Shown here piece by piece: positions 1-10,846 of a DNA stretch of 64,000 nt. The position numbers and the translations under genes were made by a program. How positions within the stretch are numbered: position 1 is the first letter of the stretch; each line of letters opens with the position of its first letter. The DNA comes from Gracilariopsis chorda (Eukaryota > Rhodophyta > Florideophyceae > Gracilariales > Gracilariaceae), in the NCBI GenBank assembly GCA_003194525.1, contig NBIV01000016.1, forward strand, positions 62,001 through 126,000, read 5' to 3'. The notes beneath the pieces were generated by a model. It saw only the letters and a list, made by a program, of their open reading frames with translations. It did no database searches and was not told the DNA's origin.

Positions 1-281
1 TATCATGAATGACGCTGCTGGGGAATGCTGTGAGTGCCAAGAAGCAAAACATCGGCTTTGGTGCATGAAACTGCCAAACAAATGGATCAGCTTTACAGTC
101 TAAAGTTTAGACACACCACACAAGACCAAACATCACGCAGCGTATTTGTAAGAAGGGTAACATTGTCATGCCACCAATACCGGAGTGATGCGTATCTTTC
201 CGATGATCGTCGGCGCAATTCCCTTCTTGTAGAGCGGGAGACCGACGTACACCGGGGTCGTGATGACAAAAGCTGAGACTA
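1..281. other. Left-edge intergenic sequence
   Basis: No recognisable coding segment, RNA or repeat. Short reading frames on both strands here overlap one another and resemble no family I know. The segment probably holds the 5' flank of the Misato gene that starts at 282. Confidence 0.5.
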
Positions 282-1847
282 ATGACGAAGGAAATAGTCA
301 ATCTTCAGATAGGGACGCATGCAAATTACGTCGGTGCCCACTTCTGGAACCTCCAGGATGAGTATCTGGCCACCCCCGTGGAGAGCCGAGAGCTTTCGCC
401 CTCAGCCTTCTTCCGAGAAACAGCACCATCATCTCCCTATTTCCGCTCCGGTCTTCAATATGCACCCCGGCTGCAGGTCATAGATGCATGCGGTGCGTTT
501 GGTGCGCTTTCCACACAGGCTGGAATCGTTCTGTCGGGTGCCTTGTCTCAACAGCAACTTCCAAAACCGGATTGGGGTGGCGAACTGCAAACCTTCATTC
601 GTGAGCGCGTACAACCTAGCTCTTACACTCGCCAGCTGCATAGAGAAGAGCAACAGGAACAAGAATATGTACAACAAAAAGCTGATGAAGCTCAACACAA
701 CGAAGAAGCACCGAAACAACGCAAACTATTCGACGATGTAAGATACTGGTCAGATTTTCTCAAGACGCGCGTCCATCCACGCAGTTGCACAAGTCTTCCA
801 GGCGTTCATTATGATGTAACCAATCTGCAATACTTCAGTACTGGTTATGACATCGCGTTTCCACTCGTCGAAGATTTTTATGATAGCCTTCGCTATTTCA
901 TTGAAGAATGTGACTCCTTTGGTGGTCTTAACCTGATGTCAAACGCAGATGATGCATTTGCGGGTATTACAGCGTCATATATCTCACACATAGTAGATGA
1001 GTTAGGCGCGTCCACTCCCATCTTAACAGTCGGTGTGCAGAACGAGATGCGCTACGCCACACAAGCTACTGCCGAATCGTTCGGCGCCACTTTCAGCCCT
1101 GCTGAGGAAAAAATCTGGTCTCAGAATGAAGCCAGACTAGTGGCCTTCTGTCAGGAGTATGCTGTACAATACGTTCCGATATCTTCCCAAATCTCAAGGA
1201 GAATACCCATGCTGCACGTGAAGAACAACGTGTTTCATACTTCCGCGGCACTGGGTCTCGCACTTGATGCAGCATTAACTCCTTTAAGTCAAGGTACCTC
1301 TCTGACTGGTGTACTAAGTTTGCTTCGACCAGCTCCATTTGCTACTTTTGGAAGCTTAGTGTGCAACGTTCCAAAGTCTTCAGAAGCTCTTGTGTATGGG
1401 AAGAACGTTTTTGACACAGAAGGTACCGTAAATCTCTCAGATGCTTGGAAGCCTCCTTATCACTCGAAAGCAGTGCAGTTCGCAGCGCCGTTGAGAACTG
1501 TGGAAGTCATTTCTGCGCGTGGGTTTACTCGTGAGCTTGCTGTTCATGCGAAAACTATCTTACCTGTAACTATTCCAATTCCGTTCCCAACGTTCTTTGA
1601 TCAGGCTCTAGCAAGGCCTGGTGCTGCGGTGCCGAATGTCAACCCGCGTGATCAGGGTGTTGAAGTTGAGCACGTTTCGCTTTTGAGCGGTCTTGCTACT
1701 GTGCCTTGTGCTGGACGAAGGGCCTTGCAAAGCCTGAGTGATTCAGTGAGAAGTGTGACGTTTACTCGGTCCGGTGATGAACGCGCTAGACTGGATGAAG
1801 TTAGAGAGGCGTTACAGAGTCGTGCCGATGACTATGACACCCTTTGA
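282..1847 (+). CDS. DML1: Misato/DML1 family protein (tubulin-like)
   Basis: A 521-residue protein of the Misato (MSTO1/DML1) family. The N-terminus (residues 1-25) carries the family signature EIVNLQIG...NYVGAHFWNLQ, a divergent form of the tubulin nucleotide-binding start. It also has a hydrophilic insert rich in Glu and Gln near residues 120-150, and the C-terminal Misato region with TIPIPFPTFF near residue 430. Family members are cytosolic or mitochondrial-surface proteins linked to mitochondrial distribution and, in animals, to tubulin assembly with the TCP-1 chaperonin. Length is close to the family norm, and the first ATG already gives the conserved N-terminus, so no upstream exon is needed. 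It is a single-exon gene, unlike the nearby tubulin-related genes MZT1 and TBCA. Family assignment is firm; the exact role in this organism is inferred. Confidence 0.88.
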   Translation: MTKEIVNLQIGTHANYVGAHFWNLQDEYLATPVESRELSPSAFFRETAPSSPYFRSGLQYAPRLQVIDACGAFGALSTQAGIVLSGALSQQQLPKPDWGGELQTFIRERVQPSSYTRQLHREEQQEQEYVQQKADEAQHNEEAPKQRKLFDDVRYWSDFLKTRVHPRSCTSLPGVHYDVTNLQYFSTGYDIAFPLVEDFYDSLRYFIEECDSFGGLNLMSNADDAFAGITASYISHIVDELGASTPILTVGVQNEMRYATQATAESFGATFSPAEEKIWSQNEARLVAFCQEYAVQYVPISSQISRRIPMLHVKNNVFHTSAALGLALDAALTPLSQGTSLTGVLSLLRPAPFATFGSLVCNVPKSSEALVYGKNVFDTEGTVNLSDAWKPPYHSKAVQFAAPLRTVEVISARGFTRELAVHAKTILPVTIPIPFPTFFDQALARPGAAVPNVNPRDQGVEVEHVSLLSGLATVPCAGRRALQSLSDSVRSVTFTRSGDERARLDEVREALQSRADDYDTL

Positions 1848-3473
1848 CTACGTTACTGAATCATGGTCATAAACAAGTGTGGCCTCGGATCCTTAGCAAA
1901 TCTGTACAATGAGTATATAGCATACACTCTGCATGAGGAAACCCAGACTAACAGAAATGAGAATTCTGCAAACATTGTGCAAATCGCTTCAGCGCTCACA
2001 GAACCTCGCATTCCTGCGTTACCAAGGGTGCGTAAAGGGCAAATGAGTAAATCCTTTCGTGTAAACCAAGCATGCTTTGCGGCTGAGTTGATTCTTTCGT
2101 TTCGCCGTGGCTTCGAAACTGTCCTCATCATCTGCACCTCCAGTGCTAATAGTCTCAACTTAGCACGTGAAAAAGGTCATGGAATTGTAACTAGAATAAC
2201 CGAGAGTTGATACAAGTTCAATGATAAAAAGCAGTGTTAAGATAAACATACTCTTCACAGTTTATGGCTCGTTTATGGACACAGAGTATCTCCAAACCAA
2301 CATGTTCGTCCACAGCTTCGTATTCAGATTCTGAAGTAGTGATGCCCAATAGACAGAACAAGACTTGTTCCTGGACTTACAAAAGAAGAAAGAAGTCTGT
2401 CGCGGTAAAGTTGCTACGGTGATGTTCGTTATAGGGCTCTCGCGAATCCAAACGAACGACAAAGAAATACAGAGACAACGTTATCAGGGGTCCTTACAGA
2501 TGACTAGAACAATGTCGATGGTGTTCCTGTGCTGGAAGGAATGTCTTGTGTTCCTTCTCTGAGCCCAATCAGTGATCTTTATCACTAGGTTGAGGAAGAT
2601 CTGCTACAGGATAAAGAGGTAACCACCGCTCCGACACTGCTAAATCACTTGTGAGAGCAGTGTGGAGTTCAAACAAGCGTCTTCGTTTCCCAACAACACA
2701 GGCTTGTTGTAACAATCTCCAACAGCCAGCTGTGCAGTGACAAAGGTGAATACACTAGCCGATACAGTTCGTGAGCTTAACTCTAGAAAGGTGGCTCAGT
2801 TCTCTTGTCACTGACACAGTCTTCAGCTGTTTCAGAAGCGGATGAGTCGTCTGGGAAGGCGAGAATTTTGACGTTTCTTCCTTTGGAAGACTTGCTCGCT
2901 TACGCAGTCTGTTCTAGGAAGAGGGCAGCCCTCGCAGCCTCTTCTACCCGGCCCATTTGACTTTCCGCCGGATCGTATGAAACTTTGAGAGGTCTCTAAT
3001 GGAGACTCTCGATCATGGGGGCCTGTCATTATGTGCGATAACGCAATGATTCACGAACGGAGTAGCACATTCCCTGCCGTTATGAAAGTACACTGAAGGA
3101 TTGAAAATTAGAGAAGCCGTCGTTCATTGCATCACCCAAGCGTATGGAAGGAGTCCTTTTTGTCGTTGTTGTACATATGCTGGTCGCTATTGTAATTCCA
3201 AAACCTCTCTTTCTACAAAGGCCAGCACCTCTTCCGGCCACTTTCGTGCTATCCCCGCCGTTGTAAGCCCCTTCCGTTCTTTTGGAGGCCGGAGCTCGCT
3301 GCGTCTAGATCGCGGGCCTTGGCGGCACCTTAGCGGGAACCATGTTCTTGTAGTCCCTTTTCATAGTTCTTACTTCGTAGAATTGGTTGACTACATCTTG
3401 AAGGAAGACATAGAGAAGCACCGCCTTATTTACATTAGTGATAAGTCCTACTGTCGTATATTATATGTCAGAA
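1848..3473. other. Intergenic region between DML1 and NIPA gene
   Basis: About 1.6 kb separating two convergent genes. Reading frames of 65-127 codons occur on both strands (for example near 1863-2210 and 3101-3484), but they lack family resemblance and overlap one another. I see no tRNA, repeat or splice-compatible exon chain that I can support. Confidence 0.4.
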
Positions 3474-5092
3474 TTACACCATAGCATCTGAGGAAATCTC
3501 TACTCGATCACTACGTACAGGACTTATTTCAGCCTCAGTAGTTGATTCGTCGTTCCTCAACTTCTGTTGCTCCGTAGGAGTCGAGTCATCTTCTAGCGAA
3601 AATTGCTTTTGGTCTTCATCAGATTCCTCTGTCCGCACGACTCGGTACTGACGACCGCCAGCTTCCTCCTCATCCTCCTCGTTGAAGGGTTGAAACTTGG
3701 GGTGCTGTGGTGACACAAGAGGATTCTCTTCGGAAACAATCTCATAGATAACATCCGCAGCATTGAGAGATTTGGCGTTCGCATCATCGCGGGGACATAG
3801 CATGGCGACGCCAACCAGTACGCATATGAAGCCGACAGCATACGCGCCATATTCCTTCTTCCCAAATCCAATGAATTCTTCATAGTATATGCCACCTGCT
3901 ATTGTGCTGAAAAGAATCCAACAAATTTGCATCATTGGGATAAGGTAAACAGCTTCGAACAGTCTCAGGCCATGGTTTAATCTCGTGACCCAGTATGTAG
4001 CTGCTGCAATGAAGCCCATGAGTATAAAATATGTCTGGTAAGACAGAAGGGGATTTGAATAAGCGGGATTCGGGTGCAATGCTTGTATGAGGAGCATCGA
4101 CAATGATTTCGCAAGGACTACGGCCTGTGTGCCAAACAAGGCCGATTTGATAGAGAAGAAAACAGCAAGAATCTGGCGCTCGCGGATGGTTGATTTAGCT
4201 ATATCGAATCGACCAATTCCCCGATCACGCATGATCCTTTGCTTCATCGAGGTATATGCAAGGGATACAAAACAGGCCAGAAAGCCTGCGCCAAGCAGAT
4301 AACAGACGTATTCCGATCTACCATACAAAGCAGCTAGCTCCTCCGGTCGATAGTTCTTGGTTCCGTGCGCCCCGAAAATGACGATGAAAACACAGCCGGT
4401 GATGATGAGTCCCACGCCCGCGTATGCATATCTTTCGATCTTTTCGTGGAGGATAAAACGAGAGAAAAAGACCTGTGAAAGAAACTGAACAGAGCCCAGT
4501 CCGGATAAGAGCGACTGTGCTGCAAACTTGAACGCTCCGAAAGACATGGCTGTACCGAGCGTAAACATGGCGAAGCCGCCGACCCACATGGGAAGGCGCG
4601 ATAATCGTGGTCGTTCGTCTGGTGGTAGGAGAAGTCTGCGATTGATGGCAAGCTTCATTACATTGGTCCCCATGTTGTTAAGCTTTGGTTTGCCGAGAGA
4701 AAGGGGTGCATGATAAAGATCAGAAAATTCAATGGAAGGAAGCATATCGCAGGTTGTCAGAAACGCGAATCAGAAACGAAATTGTTTGCCATTGTTGGTA
4801 GAAGAAGAAACTTACAACGCTGATGAGCAAAATGGAGGAGGCGGGGTGGTAGGGATTGGCGGCACATTCCAAGCGGTGTCAGTAGTTGTGAGAAAGCATT
4901 CAGAATCGATTCTCCATCCGTTCTACGGGGTTGATGGGAGAAAACAGATGGACAAGCTGCAAAAACGCAAAAGGAAGACACGCACCTGCCAAGAATGGCC
5001 AGGACGATACCTGGCCACCAACTGCCGACCTTCCATCCTAGACTAGAGAACAGGTTTATATGTTGAAACATAGTACGCCCAGCTACAGGCAA
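3474..5092 (-). CDS. NIPA-type magnesium transporter, two exons
   Basis: A multi-pass membrane protein of the NIPA (DUF803) Mg2+ transporter family in the drug/metabolite transporter superfamily. Exon 2 (4682..3474) encodes most of it: WVGGFAMFTLG, then FAAQSLLSGLGSVQF, about eight hydrophobic helices, GTQAVVLAKSLSML, and an acidic hydrophilic C-terminal tail of about 110 residues. The first ATG of that ORF (4745) cannot be the true start, because the first membrane helix would be missing. An upstream exon (5092..4982) encodes WWPGIVLAILG, and joining it at 4682 yields the expected ...LNNMGTNVMKLA... segment. The model is complement(join(3474..4682,4982..5092)), 439 residues. The acceptor (AAG/CTT) is clear; the donor (GT at 4981) was chosen for phase and is less certain. 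Substrate specificity is inferred from family only. Confidence 0.75.
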
Positions 5093-5893
5093 AAGCGTGA
5101 AACGAGATGAGAGCGCTATGAGCGCTATGGCCGCCGCGGATTGTGCGTTTAGGCTTCAAGACGCATATCAAAGAGGGGCGTGGAGAAGGGAAAACGCGAG
5201 AAGTGCAGTGTGTGTTGAACGGGAAGGCGTGCTCGAAGCGAAGAGCGCACGAGTTGCGCTTGTCGAAGGTTTTTACAGGACACGTCCCGTAGATATACAT
5301 GTACGACTGGCGCAGTACAGTGCGGGCGGCGGTAGACTGATTTTGCAGCGCTCTTTTGACTGTTTGAACTAACCTGACGAACCTGCTTCGAGCTGTCCAG
5401 TCAGGGTCTACCGTGCAGTGTCTGCCGTGCAGTGTCTGCCGTGTGAGTGTCAAGCGCACGTGTGCAGTGCCGGAATGGTCCTGCGTGGCCAGCTGCCCAT
5501 CCAGCCAATCAAGCCGACACACGCGCCAGCCGCCCAACTGTCGGAGACCACACATCTATCGCACAAACAAAAATTACCAACTCTTCCCAGGCATTCCCGG
5601 GTTCAACTAGCTACACTACTGGACTACCGAGGGCAACCGCGCGTGATAGACTTGCAATGTCTCCGAACAATATGCTAAGCCACAGAGCAAAATACATGCG
5701 ACATACGCCCAGTGCTCGCCTGCTTCGTCTGACGTATCACCGACAAAACAAGACAAAAGCCAACGGCTGTTGATTCCAAATCTATGAACTTGTCGCGGTA
5801 CAATTGCAACGTCCAAAGGTGATACCGAAAATCCTTCGCAACTGCTGCCTTCCATAGAGTTAAGTTTGGCTGATTGCGTTCTGCAGCTGACCG
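5093..5893. other. Intergenic region between divergent NIPA and FKBP genes
   Basis: The shared upstream region of the NIPA gene (-) and the FKBP gene (+). It holds a short tandem duplication, GTGCAGTGTCTGCC twice, near 5412-5439. Overlapping reading frames on both strands resemble nothing known. No TATA-like element stands out. Confidence 0.4.
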
Positions 5894-6550
5894 ATGCAAG
5901 AGCTTTACAAAAACCAGTTTCTGCGCCATGGCGCACCATCTTTTATCACACCCACCATCACGACAGCACGATTAATGACAAAAAGATGGCCTCGTATGAC
6001 GTGTGCAAATCTAGGTCATGTCAAGTTTACACGACGACAGGCCATTACCATCTTCTCACTCATCCCGCCCTCCTTGTTACACGCAACTCGAGTGAGCGCG
6101 TCAGATACTGCATCGGACCAAATTAGCTTTGAAACGCTTCCATGTCCCGATGCACACTGTCGGCCAGTAGAGTTTCACGATTACAGAGTAGGCACAGGAA
6201 CACCAGTCGAGCAAGGAAGCACTATCGTCTTCAAGTGGACAGGGCGACTTTCCGATCGGTACGGCTGGCCAATTCAGAATGAAGAAGCCGATGAAATTAG
6301 AATCACCCTGGGAAGAGACCGCCTTATCAAAGGGTTTGAGATGGCTATAATGGGAATGCGTGAGGGAGGGAAGCGACGCATGCTCATTCCGGCCGAGCTA
6401 GGTTACTTGGATGAAAGAATGGGCCCCTTGCCTGCTTCTTACGGAGACAGACGAAGATTGTATGCCACCGTATTGAACCAGAGAAGATTCAAACGTGCCG
6501 GTGATCTTGTTATTGACGTTCAGTTGCTAAAGGTTCGGAATGGCCGCTAA
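5894..6550 (+). CDS. FKBP-type peptidyl-prolyl isomerase, thylakoid lumen
   Basis: A 218-residue FKBP. The N-terminus looks bipartite: a basic, Ser/Thr-rich stretch (1-46) like a plastid transit peptide, then TRRQAITIFSL (46-56) with a twin arginine at 47-48, a hydrophobic core and a VSA cleavage-like site near residue 69. This is the layout of a Tat-routed thylakoid lumen protein. Residues about 90-218 form the FKBP fold: VEFHDYRVGTGTPVEQGSTI, then LIKGFEMAIMGMREGGKRRM, AELGY, and the closing LVIDVQLLKV. Several catalytic positions are changed: the usual Trp after VIxG is Phe, and the usual FDSS-type loop is absent. Many lumenal FKBPs are like this and have weak isomerase activity. The likely role is assembly or folding of photosynthetic complexes, which is inferred. 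Family call is firm; lumen location is likely. Confidence 0.85.
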   Translation: MQELYKNQFLRHGAPSFITPTITTARLMTKRWPRMTCANLGHVKFTRRQAITIFSLIPPSLLHATRVSASDTASDQISFETLPCPDAHCRPVEFHDYRVGTGTPVEQGSTIVFKWTGRLSDRYGWPIQNEEADEIRITLGRDRLIKGFEMAIMGMREGGKRRMLIPAELGYLDERMGPLPASYGDRRRLYATVLNQRRFKRAGDLVIDVQLLKVRNGR

Positions 6551-7928
6551 GTAATACTTCTAGGAACGCCCATGTTGCGAGCAACAAGAAGACGTACTCG
6601 TGCTGTCCACTCTGCCTCTTATGCTACCTAGAGTTTTCCGACCTATTGCACTCTGCCTGGGGAAACATCTCGTTAGCTTCTGAAACCCGTGAGTGCCTTC
6701 TCCTTACGCTCTCCAGTGGTGCCATGTTTGCTTCATGTTGCTCACTTAGTTCTCGGACTTCTACTGCCTTTGTGCAGCCAGTATCATCTCGAATACCACT
6801 TTACCAGCTTAGATGACGCTTTAGGTCCAATCGAGCTTTACGTTCAAACGGATGAAGTATCGAACCGATGGATAAGTAACTGATCAGAAGCATTCTTGGC
6901 GAAGGTTTCAGATAATAGGAATGCCTAGGAACATTTATGAGTCGGGACCAAATGCCTTTCTCTGTATCTGCAGTTTGCAGAAATGCATTTGCAAAACATG
7001 TACAAGCAGTAAAGCGAAGAATCGCCCAATCAATACCTATCAAACTGAAGTTTTATATGGTACTCATAGCCTTTTAGTTACCTTCCATCACACCGTGACT
7101 CCAGTTCGTGTGGCCCATATGTCAACAACTCATGAAGTACTATACAAGGTAACGGGTTACCTAAAACACAATGAGAACGCCAATAAGCTCGCAGGGTAGA
7201 GTCTACCCTGCAAGCGTATTGGCGTTCTCATGCTCACCGATGATGGTGTGAAAAGGCATAAAAGATCGGTTGGGTGTGGTTATCGCAAAAGTTACTCTTT
7301 TCGAAATCAAGAGTGAGTAGAGGGTCCAAGCCCACTTGTACCGCAGGCCATCTTAAATCTACGCTGACATTTTGCAAGAACTGGTTCTAATGTTCTCCAT
7401 TGGGATAGTTATGGCGCACAATCGACGGATTAGGAATAGCGGAAAACACCTTCAGTCGTTCTCAAGTCAACGTGTCCTGTGTAGCGTTTTACGGAATACA
7501 ACTTTGACATCGTCGTACGAAAGTCGAGCAATGGCCATACCTGCACTTCTGAGACTGCGTAACGATTGAACAAGAGTGGGACCTCGGAGCAGAGCCTTTC
7601 AGAACATTTACTCTCAACCTTTCGCTCTCGGGAGTAGGTAGCACAGATTACGGAGTATGGGATTCCTATAACCACGCCTGTAGCTGCTCCTTTATTCATG
7701 ATCTAGTGCTGCGCTCGGTACGCGAGATGTTCGCCCTACGCTGCGGAAGATTGAACCGAGAGTGAAACGCACACGGCATGGGATATGCTTCATAAGCGTA
7801 GATACTAGTGAAGCTATTTCAGAAGGACTTCGAGCCAAGATATGTCGTCCCTGTGCGTTGGCGATGAATATCGGTGGACGGGAAACTATCAACAGGACAC
7901 ACCGTCACTTCATCTTAGATATCCTTGC
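6551..7928. other. Intergenic region between convergent FKBP and plastid-protein genes
   Basis: About 1.4 kb with no supported gene. Its outstanding feature is the long foldback at 7171-7231, annotated separately. Reading frames of up to 92 codons here have no recognisable content. Confidence 0.4.
7171..7231. repeat. 61-nt near-perfect inverted repeat (foldback)
   Basis: Two 30-nt arms (7171-7200 and 7202-7231) separated by a single base. The arms are complementary except at two positions. Both ends read ATGAGAACGCC / GGCGTTCTCAT. The foldback lies between convergent genes, about 620 bp after the FKBP stop. A structure of the same size and loop length, but unrelated sequence, occurs at 36171-36231. 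It could be a transcript hairpin, a small-RNA precursor, a minimal foldback transposon, or a product of strand switching in replication or assembly. Confidence 0.85.
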
Positions 7929-9599
7929 CTAGTCAGTGGCTGGAGTTTTTTCTGCTGAGTCCACCTCATTCTGGTTGTCACCAGCAGCTTTGACAATATC
8001 CCTTAGCTCATCGACGAATTGAGTCGCATCAGCACCCATTGTCTTCTCCAACACGCCTACTCTGCTAATGAGCTCATCAATGTCAACCCCAAGCTCCTGG
8101 CACATCTGTCCGAACTTTTCGATATCCTTGAGGGAACCTTCTTGCTGCAACAGCATTTGAAGTGCATACATTATGCGCATCACGGCGACTTCAGAGGTTA
8201 TCGAATCGGCCGAGTCCTGATCCACGAGGCTTCCAAATGACTCGTACAGTTCCTTTACGGAATCCATGTTAGCATTCTTATCTTCTCCATCAACCATGGC
8301 TTGACTCACAGCAACTTGGAACATCACTTTCGAAACATCAGCTAGTATAGCCTCTGAACGAGCCCGGTCTATTTTAAGCAAGTCTTGTAGTTTCTGTAAT
8401 CTCATGATCTCGACATCCAGTTTGCTTTCGTTTGTGAAACAGTGTACTGCGTAGCGTCGATACAACTCCTCTTTTTCGGATTCCTTTCCACGATGAATTC
8501 CAATGTAGTTAAGTTTTGCAGCTTTATCGATTTCTTCTGCTGCATCCATTATTTCCACAGCTGCAATGAGATTGCGTACACTCTCAACTTCGTCAAAACT
8601 CAGACTCACAACTGCCCGGTCAATCTTCGCAGAGACAGCACGTGAGACATAAGCTTCAGCAACAGATCTAGCTGCAGTACCTGATAATCCGCTGCTGTCG
8701 CGGAGGTTAGCTATATCGGCCAAAGCCGACTTCCTGTCATCTGGCATACTTGTGAAGTCTTTGGTTATAAACTCATCAATAGCTCTTTCGAACGGTGATG
8801 TCGGGGATGCATCAACTATGCCCTCGTAAGATGCATTTGAAACGTTTGATTTCATGCTCGCCTCTCTTGTTTGAAAGATGTCAAGTTTGACTTTTGAAGA
8901 GAGGTTTCGGTCGCTGTTTCTTCCATCTACATTTCTGAACTTGTAGCGAGCCTGGCTTTGAGGTGAGTAGGCACTTGTCGTGGCGCCTTGGTCGACGTCA
9001 CTATCCTTTGAGAAAAGGCTTGTATTCAAGCCCTCGTACGAAGATGATCGTAGCTGGTCCTGAAAATCTTTGAGTCGTTGTTGCTGGACCCTGGTATACA
9101 TATTTTTTAGTGCCCAGGCAGAGCCCACGCCGACCAAAACGACAGGAGCAACTTTTTTCGCTCCATTCAAAGTTTTGACAACGATGCTCTGCCCACCACT
9201 CTCTCGCCGGAGCGACTCTGCTTGAGATGGCAATGTGAAGTTCGGTACCTGGTCGGTAATGGTTATGACAGATTGCTTCGCAATTGCGTTGCGGGGTACG
9301 AAAACGGCTAGTCCAGCCGCCGTGGCGAATAACGCGTTCTTGAGGATTCTAAATACGTTGAACGGACTCGGTGGCGAAGGTTGGGGAGAACGATTCGCGT
9401 TATGCTTCGATAGGCAACGAATCGTTGCGCGGCGATTTTGTGCGTGCTGATGCACATGGGAAGAGGCGATTCGCCGACACAGACGGCTCCGGCGTTGCCC
9501 GAGGAACGATGAATGACATGAGGTTGCAAGCGAGCACGGTGCAAGGAAGGCATAGTGGGACGGACGTTCCCGTTTTGATCTTCTAGCGTCTGAAAGCAT
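7929..9599 (-). CDS. Plastid-targeted helical protein, possibly Tic110-like
   Basis: A 556-residue protein starting at the ATG at 9599; the reading frame is open upstream, but only with non-ATG starts. Residues 1-80 are rich in Arg, Ser and His, like a plastid transit peptide, followed by a hydrophobic stretch (ALFATAAGLAVFV) and a second one (VAPVVLVGVGSAWAL). The C-terminal half is acidic and helical. It contains LYRRYAVHCF..ESKLDVEIMRLQKLQDLL followed by VMFQVAVSQAMVDGE, which resembles the repeated helical segments of the plastid inner-envelope translocon protein Tic110. Tic110 is usually near 1000 residues, so this would be a short or diverged relative. I am confident of plastid targeting and two N-proximal membrane-like segments, not of the Tic110 assignment. 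Confidence 0.55.
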   Translation of the reverse strand: MLSDARRSKRERPSHYAFLAPCSLATSCHSSFLGQRRSRLCRRIASSHVHQHAQNRRATIRCLSKHNANRSPQPSPPSPFNVFRILKNALFATAAGLAVFVPRNAIAKQSVITITDQVPNFTLPSQAESLRRESGGQSIVVKTLNGAKKVAPVVLVGVGSAWALKNMYTRVQQQRLKDFQDQLRSSSYEGLNTSLFSKDSDVDQGATTSAYSPQSQARYKFRNVDGRNSDRNLSSKVKLDIFQTREASMKSNVSNASYEGIVDASPTSPFERAIDEFITKDFTSMPDDRKSALADIANLRDSSGLSGTAARSVAEAYVSRAVSAKIDRAVVSLSFDEVESVRNLIAAVEIMDAAEEIDKAAKLNYIGIHRGKESEKEELYRRYAVHCFTNESKLDVEIMRLQKLQDLLKIDRARSEAILADVSKVMFQVAVSQAMVDGEDKNANMDSVKELYESFGSLVDQDSADSITSEVAVMRIMYALQMLLQQEGSLKDIEKFGQMCQELGVDIDELISRVGVLEKTMGADATQFVDELRDIVKAAGDNQNEVDSAEKTPATD

Positions 9600-10846
9600 A
9601 ATTTGTCTGAGCGATTGGAGCTGGTAACTCAACCAAACCAGATGATGGATTCAGGAAGTGATTCGCAGCGTGCTTTGAATACACAATCCCCCAATGGTTA
9701 GTGCGTCAAAGAGATCACTGCTAAATTGCTCAGGTGTGCTTCCTTCTCGCAGTATTGAATGCAGCAAGAGATTGAGCAAAGACAGTGGACTGAGCTACAC
9801 TTGGGCACAGCCAGCCCTCCAAAGCTGTAAGACGAGGAGATGGAACACTGTGTAGTTGACAGTTGGAAGTCAAGGCGGTCGGATACCGCTCTTGCGTTGT
9901 TGATAAGCTGGTCCGTTCCTGAAGTTCGATGTGCCCTTGTACGCTTGGTATCTGGAATAGCTGTTTGGGATCAATCGAATCCCTCTCGAACCAAAACTAT
10001 GATATGAAGCCCAACTCGCCGCGGGTGGCTTTCTACTAGAATGCTTTAGCTACAGCTGTGGGTCTGGTACAGTATTACACGTACAGAAAATCTTAAATCA
10101 GCAATGGCAACAGATTCTGTTGGTGGTGTTTCCTTTCGTCAATCGCCAGTTCTGTTGAACAGAAGGTGCGCGAGCTGTCTCTTTTTCAAGGGCCCTTGTG
10201 CTCGTGTTGAGGTTCTTCCACTATGCAAGGAAGGCAAGACTGCCCCTGCTACTATGCCACGATTCGAGATCCTTGTCTATTACCTTTGTACCTTTGGTAC
10301 TCTTAAGATACCTATCCACTTACCTTTTCTCCTTCGCTTCTTGTACCGTCCGTGACTTCCTGCTAAACGCCAAGATGATCTCGCTCGCATGCAACTAGGC
10401 TTACAGCGTAGATCTAGATGACCCAAAGGGGCAAGATTCGGGTCACATCTGGGAGTTCAAGGTAAGATACGTGTAGTACAGTGCGATAGATGTGGTGGCC
10501 TATCTCTTTAAGCGTCACACGCGCTCCTGATTGTTCCCAAGGCAGCAACAACTTGCTTGGACCACATCATGCTTCTACAAGTCATGCTTGAAGATTCAGT
10601 CTTCATTGAAAAGCGAATACCACTCGTTACTCTCTACATTGAGTTCTTGTAGAGGGGCGTTGTATTCTGTGTTCATGTGAGAGGAAAAGGAGGTCGATCA
10701 TTGGTGTTGTGCAATTCCTCATCGCCATCCGCGCTAAAGTCCTATCAGGAGAGCGTTTGCAGATTTCATGCTCAGCGCTCAGCTCTAATCGTTTTTCACG
10801 CTGATCTTGAGTTTCGTGTTTCTCTTGTACGGACGAAGTCATTAGC
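9600..10846. other. Intergenic region between divergent genes
   Basis: About 1.25 kb between the plastid-protein gene (-) and the carrier gene (+). No supported coding region. It contains the 13-mer palindrome GTACCTTTGGTAC at 10289-10301, similar to motifs seen in front of other genes in this window. Confidence 0.4.

Noticed and set aside
1863-2210. 115-codon frame after Misato and an opposing 101-codon frame
   Set aside because: They overlap each other on opposite strands and neither shows a known motif or splice context.
3101-3484. 127-codon plus-strand frame
   Set aside because: No ATG start, no family resemblance, and it runs into the 3' end of the NIPA gene.
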